8,142 nucleotides of DNA from positions 1 to 8,142 of the forward strand of contig QNFO01000040.1 in NCBI GenBank assembly GCA_003646355.1. Direction: 5' to 3'. Below, piece by piece: positions 4,779 through 8,142 of the stretch. Under the pieces are notes generated by a model. That model saw nothing but the letters and a program-made list of their open reading frames with translations, ran no database searches and was not told the origin of the DNA. Every line of letters begins with the position of its first letter. Position 1 is the first letter of the stretch. This DNA comes from Gammaproteobacteria bacterium (GTDB taxonomy: Bacteria; Pseudomonadota; Gammaproteobacteria; Pseudomonadales; Porticoccaceae). A program made the position numbers and the translations under genes.

Positions 4779-5294
4779 CTATTTAATTTCGACGCGGCGA
4801 TTCAATGACCAGCTGCTATCAGTGCTATCCAATGAAGCGGGACGCTCTTCACCGTAGCTGATAACTTCGAGCAAGCTCGCATCTACACCCTGCAAGACCA
4901 GAAATTCTTGCACGGAGCTACCGCGACGCTCGCCCAGTGCCATGTTGTATTCACGCGTACCACGCTCGTCGGCGTGGCCTTCGAGGCGAACACTGGCGGG
5001 GTTAGCGATCAAGCGCTGCGCATGAATACGCAAGGCCGCGAGAGATTCAGGCTTCAATGTGGACTTATCAAAGTCGAAATAAAATACGGTTTCAATGCCA
5101 CCATCAACATCGATATCGCTACCACTGATACCGCCACCATCAACGCTACCCGTTGACACTCCACCATCGGTAGACATTGTGGAAGAGCTGCCATCAGTAC
5201 CATCTGTTGAGGATGATGGTGTGCTAGAACAGCCAACCAAAAAACTCGACAATATGGCGCAAGCAAGAATAGGTTTCAGTGTTTCAAACTTCAT
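4779..5294 (-). CDS. pal: Peptidoglycan-associated outer membrane lipoprotein Pal
   Basis: Pal is anchored in the outer membrane by its lipid and grips peptidoglycan; it pairs with TolB and TolA. The 171-aa protein has a lipoprotein signal with the lipobox LVGC and lipidated Cys22. Ser follows at +2, which fits outer membrane sorting. A Ser/Gly/Asp-rich linker (23-66) leads to an OmpA-like domain (about 68-171). Within that domain GHADERGTREYN (106-117) and LGERRG (120-125) are the peptidoglycan-binding part, and NRRVEIK ends the protein. The linker holds D-x-D-x-D-G (60-65), unusual for Pal. AGGA lies 7 nt before the ATG. It is 55 nt after tolB and is followed by a terminator, so it is probably the last strongly expressed gene of the tol operon. 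Confidence 0.96.
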   Translation of the reverse strand: MKFETLKPILACAILSSFLVGCSSTPSSSTDGTDGSSSTMSTDGGVSTGSVDGGGISGSDIDVDGGIETVFYFDFDKSTLKPESLAALRIHAQRLIANPASVRLEGHADERGTREYNMALGERRGSSVQEFLVLQGVDASLLEVISYGEERPASLDSTDSSWSLNRRVEIK

Positions 5295-5349
5295 AATATT
5301 TTCCTAGTAGATGTGAACAGACGAACGGGCGTACTTTAAACGATTCTCT

Positions 5350-6633
5350 TTAAAAGGGCGACCATGCAGGCTCACGAACATCACCGCGTCGCGAGGGCAA
5401 CAAAAACCGACTACCTGCATCAATCGACACGGCCGCCAGCACACCCTTTTTACCGCGCTTGGTGGCGTACATCAACATTGCCCCATTGGGCGCCACGGTG
5501 GGCGATTCATCGAGGCGAGTCTGAGTCAAAACGCGCAAATCACCGGTCACTAAATCCTGCGAGGCAATATGAAACATGCCCTGAGAGCGATGCACCATCA
5601 CCAGTGTGCGGTCATCCGCCGCCAGGCGAGGCCGGGCGTTGTATGAGCCATTGAAGGTGAGGCGCTCTATCTTTCGGCTAATGATATTTAATTTATAGAT
5701 TTGCGGCGAGCCACCCCGATCAGAGGTGAAAATAAGCGACTTGCCGTCACTCATCCAGTTCGGCTCGGTATCAATTGAAAAGTGGCGTGTCAGCCGGGTA
5801 AAGGTCTTAGTTGCGAAGCGATAAAGATAAATTTCTGGATTGCCATCTTTGGACAACACCAGCGCCATACTCTTGCCATCGGGCGACCAGGCGGGCGCAC
5901 CATTTAAGCCTTTGAAATTGGTTAACTGTTCTCGCTTAGCGTTGTCGAGACGCTGGCGAAAGATGGCCGGGCGACCGGTCTCGAAAGACACATAAGCTAA
6001 TTCTTTAGCGTCCGGCGACCAGGCTGGCGACATAATCGGTTCTTTCGATTTCAGCATTAGTCGCTCGCGAGCGCCATCCGCATCGGACACCATCAGCCGA
6101 AAAACCTGTCGCCCGCCCTCATTAATGGCCGTGACATAAGCCAGGCGAGTCGAAAAAGCGCCTTTAATACCGGTTATGGTGTAAAACACTTTATCGCTTA
6201 TATAGTGGGCGATATCACGCAACTGACTATCGCGGCCCTTCGCCACATGGGTAAACAAAACGCGCTCACCGGCAACTTCGACCAGGCTAAAGGTCGCACT
6301 CAGCTGACCATCACTCTGGCGTATCACACTGCCCACCACCAAATACTGCATGTCGATAATACGCCAGTCGCGGTAATACACTTCGGACAAGCTGCGGGGG
6401 TTAGACAGCATATTGGCTCGCGGCATAGCGCTGAACAGGCCACTCCTGTCCAGATCAGCCCCGACAATGGCGCTAATATCCTCAGCCAAAGGCGCGCCCT
6501 TCATCATAATCGGCGAAATAGCGATGCTCGTCGGATTATCAACGCCGCTAGTAATTTCTATACTCAGCTCAGCCAGTGCCGAAAGAGGCATAAGAACGAT
6601 CAGAAAAACAATTCGGCTAACTCTTTTTAACAC
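5350..6633 (-). CDS. tolB: Tol-Pal system periplasmic protein TolB
   Basis: TolB is the periplasmic partner that binds Pal and TolA in turn and so moves Pal to the division site. The 427-aa protein has a signal peptide with a likely cut after SALA (21). The mature N terminus [18 protein letters not shown] resembles the TolA-binding TolB segment. An alpha/beta domain follows (about 22-155), then a six-bladed propeller (about 160-427). Blade motifs are [12 protein letters not shown] (203-214), [12 protein letters not shown] (247-258), [12 protein letters not shown] (291-302), [12 protein letters not shown] (335-346) and [12 protein letters not shown] (378-389), with a closing PAWSPF. The length is normal. 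The start is GTG (6633-6631) with AGAGGT 5 nt upstream. It follows tolA by 56 nt; a promoter in that gap is possible, but I could not define one. Confidence 0.97.
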   Translation of the reverse strand: MLKRVSRIVFLIVLMPLSALAELSIEITSGVDNPTSIAISPIMMKGAPLAEDISAIVGADLDRSGLFSAMPRANMLSNPRSLSEVYYRDWRIIDMQYLVVGSVIRQSDGQLSATFSLVEVAGERVLFTHVAKGRDSQLRDIAHYISDKVFYTITGIKGAFSTRLAYVTAINEGGRQVFRLMVSDADGARERLMLKSKEPIMSPAWSPDAKELAYVSFETGRPAIFRQRLDNAKREQLTNFKGLNGAPAWSPDGKSMALVLSKDGNPEIYLYRFATKTFTRLTRHFSIDTEPNWMSDGKSLIFTSDRGGSPQIYKLNIISRKIERLTFNGSYNARPRLAADDRTLVMVHRSQGMFHIASQDLVTGDLRVLTQTRLDESPTVAPNGAMLMYATKRGKKGVLAAVSIDAGSRFLLPSRRGDVREPAWSPF

Positions 6634-6689
6634 TGTTTACCTCTGAAAAACCAAGTAACGAATAAATTAAAGTATTGACCCGTAAAACG

Positions 6690-7541
6690 CTAAAGCCGTA
6701 AATCTTCGGGTCGAAAAACTAACTGAAACTGGCGAAAATTCTGCTCAAAAATTACGGGCGATTCTCGCGACAGCTGCTGCAATTTTTCAAAGCGCCCAAC
6801 CTTTTTTACCGCTTGCTGGGCCGACAGGTCAAAAGCATCATTGCCACTCGACTTAATAACCGATACGCCAACCACCTGCCCAGTGGGCACCAGTTGTATC
6901 GACAAAATCGTTTCCATGCCGCGCCGGGCACTGAGTGGGCGATTCCAGTTGGCAATAATCCGCTGCTGAATATAACTCTGATAACCCTGAGCCACCTGCT
7001 CACTTTGCTCGTCAGCGAGAAACTCATCCTCGTTATCCAGAGCACTCGCCAGGGCTTGTGCTCGCGCCTGGCGTTGTAACTCTTCCAGCTGCTCAGCAGC
7101 TTTAGCCTTTTTTTCTCGCTCCGCTTTTTTCTTCTGTGCATCGGCCTTGCGAGCCTTTTCATCGGCCTGTTTTTTCTTCCACGCTTTATCACGGCGATTT
7201 TTTTCATCGCGCGCTTTTTTCTGCTCGGCCTTTTTACGTTCCGCTTTTTTACGTTCCGCAGCCTTCTTCTTGCGGGCTTTTTCTTTGCGCTGCTTTTCCG
7301 CCCTCTTTTTCGCTGCAGCTTTAGCCTTTTTATTGGCGACTTGTCTTTCCTGGGCTTTCGCCCTCGGCGCCATTTGCACTAAAGTGGCTTGCACAAAATT
7401 CGGTCGCTTCGGCTTGTGGACTGTGTTTTTTTCCGTCCAGCCCACCAACAATAAAAGAACGACAAAGGCATGCAGGACCAAACTGAACAGGCCTGCCAGA
7501 CTATAAATGCCAAACTTTTTCAGATCTTTACTAATTCGCAT
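6690..7541 (-). CDS. tolA: Tol-Pal system protein TolA
   Basis: TolA spans the periplasm, is energised by TolQR and reaches TolB and Pal at the outer membrane. The 283-aa protein has one N-terminal membrane helix (about 13-34) carrying the S-x3-H pair (Ser20, His24) used for coupling to TolQR. Next comes a long Lys/Ala/Glu/Arg helix (about 60-165) and a C-terminal domain (about 185-283) opening YQSYIQQRIIANWNRP and including SSGNDAFD. The helical part is clearly shorter than in E. coli TolA (421 aa in total). There is no cysteine anywhere, so the disulfide of E. coli TolA domain III is absent. Its ATG shares one base with the tolR stop codon (7541), so translation is probably coupled. It may also be used by colicin-like toxins or filamentous phages. 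Confidence 0.96.
   Translation of the reverse strand: MRISKDLKKFGIYSLAGLFSLVLHAFVVLLLLVGWTEKNTVHKPKRPNFVQATLVQMAPRAKAQERQVANKKAKAAAKKRAEKQRKEKARKKKAAERKKAERKKAEQKKARDEKNRRDKAWKKKQADEKARKADAQKKKAEREKKAKAAEQLEELQRQARAQALASALDNEDEFLADEQSEQVAQGYQSYIQQRIIANWNRPLSARRGMETILSIQLVPTGQVVGVSVIKSSGNDAFDLSAQQAVKKVGRFEKLQQLSRESPVIFEQNFRQFQLVFRPEDLRL
7231..7259 (-). repeat. Tandem 14/15-nt repeat inside tolA
   Basis: On the plus strand TTTTTACGTTCCGC (7231-7244) is followed directly by TTTTTTACGTTCCGC (7245-7259). It encodes the repeated A-E-R-K-K peptide of the TolA helical domain (about residues 94-104). The near-identical DNA, rather than only similar protein, points to a recent slippage duplication. 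Confidence 0.6.
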
Positions 7542-7972
7542 TAACGAGCCGAGGTAGGTGGTTCCGTCACCAAACCGACACTCGGCGCTCCGGCAGCCTG
7601 TAGCTCGGTCATCAAACTGACCACCACGCCGTAATCGACACGGGCATCGCCCCAGACCAGAACCGGCGTACCAGGCTTCTGTCGTAGCACCTTGGCGACT
7701 TTGTCTATAATTTCAGGTAAAGGTTCCTGACGATTTTTACCGCTACCCAGGTCGAGGTAGTAGCTGCCATCGGCCTTAACCGAAACGATTAATGGCTCTT
7801 TGTCTTTATCATCGAGGGGGCTGGACGGCGCCTGGGGCAAGTCAACTTTTACGCCCTGCATTAACAGCGGTGCCGTCACCATAAACACAATTAGCAGCAC
7901 CAACATGACGTCGATGTAGGGCACAACATTAATTTCTGCGACAAAGCGCCGCTTGGTGATCTTCCGTGTCAT
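7541..7972 (-). CDS. tolR: Tol-Pal system proton-channel subunit TolR
   Basis: TolR is an ExbD/MotB-like inner membrane subunit that, with TolQ, uses the proton gradient to power TolA. From the chosen start the protein has 143 aa: a short basic cytoplasmic tail (1-10), then INVVPYIDVMLVLLIVFMVT with the essential membrane Asp21, and a periplasmic ExbD-type domain (about 60-143) containing DGSYYLDLG and VWGDARVDYGVVVSLM. The frame stays open upstream to 8125, but that part is the tolQ gene read in another frame. The ATG at 7972-7970 has GGA 7 nt upstream and begins the usual family N terminus. It starts 4 nt after the tolQ stop, and its TAA overlaps the tolA ATG, a tightly packed operon. Confidence 0.96.
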   Translation of the reverse strand: MTRKITKRRFVAEINVVPYIDVMLVLLIVFMVTAPLLMQGVKVDLPQAPSSPLDDKDKEPLIVSVKADGSYYLDLGSGKNRQEPLPEIIDKVAKVLRQKPGTPVLVWGDARVDYGVVVSLMTELQAAGAPSVGLVTEPPTSAR

Positions 7973-7976
7973 CAGA

Positions 7977-8142
7977 CTATCCGCTGTGAACGCGGCGGTG
8001 GAGAATGCTGGTGAACTCGTCAGAGAAGGTGTCGTAGCGACTATAGAGGGCGTCGGCATCGGCCGAGAAACGGTTGTAGGCAAGCACCGCCGGTATCGCC
8101 GCAAACAGGCCCATGGCCGTGGCAATCAGGGCCTCGGAAATA
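7977..8142 (-). CDS. tolQ: Tol-Pal system proton-channel subunit TolQ, C-terminal end only
   Basis: The last 54 codons of tolQ enter from the right edge. They read [20 protein letters not shown] and then [19 protein letters not shown], ending in a region with [13 protein letters not shown] before the TAG at 7979-7977. This is the third membrane helix of TolQ, with its A-T-A-M-G-L-x-A-A-I-P-A signature, followed by the cytoplasmic tail; E. coli TolQ has the matching YDNFMEEFTAILHRQ. TolQ forms the ring around TolR in the inner membrane. Nothing suggests that the gene is broken; it is simply cut by the window. Confidence 0.95.
   Translation of the reverse strand, partial: ISEALIATAMGLFAAIPAVLAYNRFSADADALYSRYDTFSDEFTSILHRRVHSG

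Noticed and set aside
6205..6630. Plus-strand open frame of 141 codons inside tolB
   Set aside because: Shadow of tolB; low-complexity Gln/His/Asn-rich translation without recognisable domain, and tolB is certain on the other strand.
6634..6689. AT-rich gap between tolA and tolB as a tolB promoter
   Set aside because: Several half-fitting hexamers, none with good spacing and both elements recognisable; tolB promoters are known in E. coli, but I cannot place one here.
7147..7506. Plus-strand open frame of 119 codons opposite tolA, rich in Phe, Ser and Cys
   Set aside because: It is the antisense of the Lys/Ala/Glu-rich helical part of tolA; that codon bias keeps the opposite frame open. No start signal or family pattern.
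7973..8125. N-terminal extension of tolR to 8125
   Set aside because: The extension is the tolQ coding sequence read out of frame; the TolQ C terminus is clearly encoded there, and tolR has a good start at 7972.

Overview
The window joins two unlike pieces of DNA at a tRNA-Lys gene. The right three quarters (about 2278-8142) is ordinary gammaproteobacterial chromosome, all on the minus strand: tolQ (C-terminal end only), tolR, tolA, tolB, pal, cpoB, queE, queC and tRNA-Lys(UUU). This order is the one known from Pseudomonas aeruginosa (PA0969 to PA0976.1). With the protein sequences it suggests a gammaproteobacterium of the Pseudomonadales/Cellvibrionales type, possibly marine; the species cannot be named from the sequence alone.

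The left quarter (1 to about 2277) is the end of a temperate phage or a phage-like integrative element inserted at the 3' end of that tRNA gene. It looks more AT-rich than the chromosomal part. From the tRNA inwards it carries a tyrosine integrase (1168-2196), a 77-aa DUF4224-like protein overlapping it (938-1171), a LexA/S24-type self-cleaving repressor (184-861) and, divergent from the repressor, the start of a Cro/YdaS-like HTH gene that runs off the left edge (1-89). The far end of the element and its second attachment site lie outside the window.

The most interesting signal is not a gene. A 19-bp hyphenated palindrome, roughly GNTTAGC-N5-GCKAANC, occurs at least four times: three clear copies in the repressor/Cro intergenic region (99-117, 146-164, 177-195) and one directly in front of the DUF4224-integrase pair (912-930). 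Two weaker look-alikes lie at 78-96 and 865-883. The copies sit on the predicted -10 or -35 elements or on start codons. This reads as the operator set of the repressor, tying the lytic switch and the integrase to one regulator. None of the three genes it touches shows a Shine-Dalgarno sequence, and each has a TAnnnT hexamer 6-8 nt before its ATG, so all three may be made from leaderless transcripts, as lambda cI is from PRM.

The chromosomal genes form two functional groups. TolQ-TolR-TolA (inner membrane), TolB (periplasm), Pal (outer membrane lipoprotein) and CpoB (periplasm) make the Tol-Pal envelope machine used in cell constriction and outer membrane integrity. QueE and QueC make 7-carboxy-7-deazaguanine and then preQ0 for queuosine in tRNA. 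A perfect 18-bp stem terminator between pal and cpoB suggests that cpoB is expressed at a lower level than, or partly apart from, tolQRAB-pal. There is no gene-free stretch longer than about 180 bases in the window.
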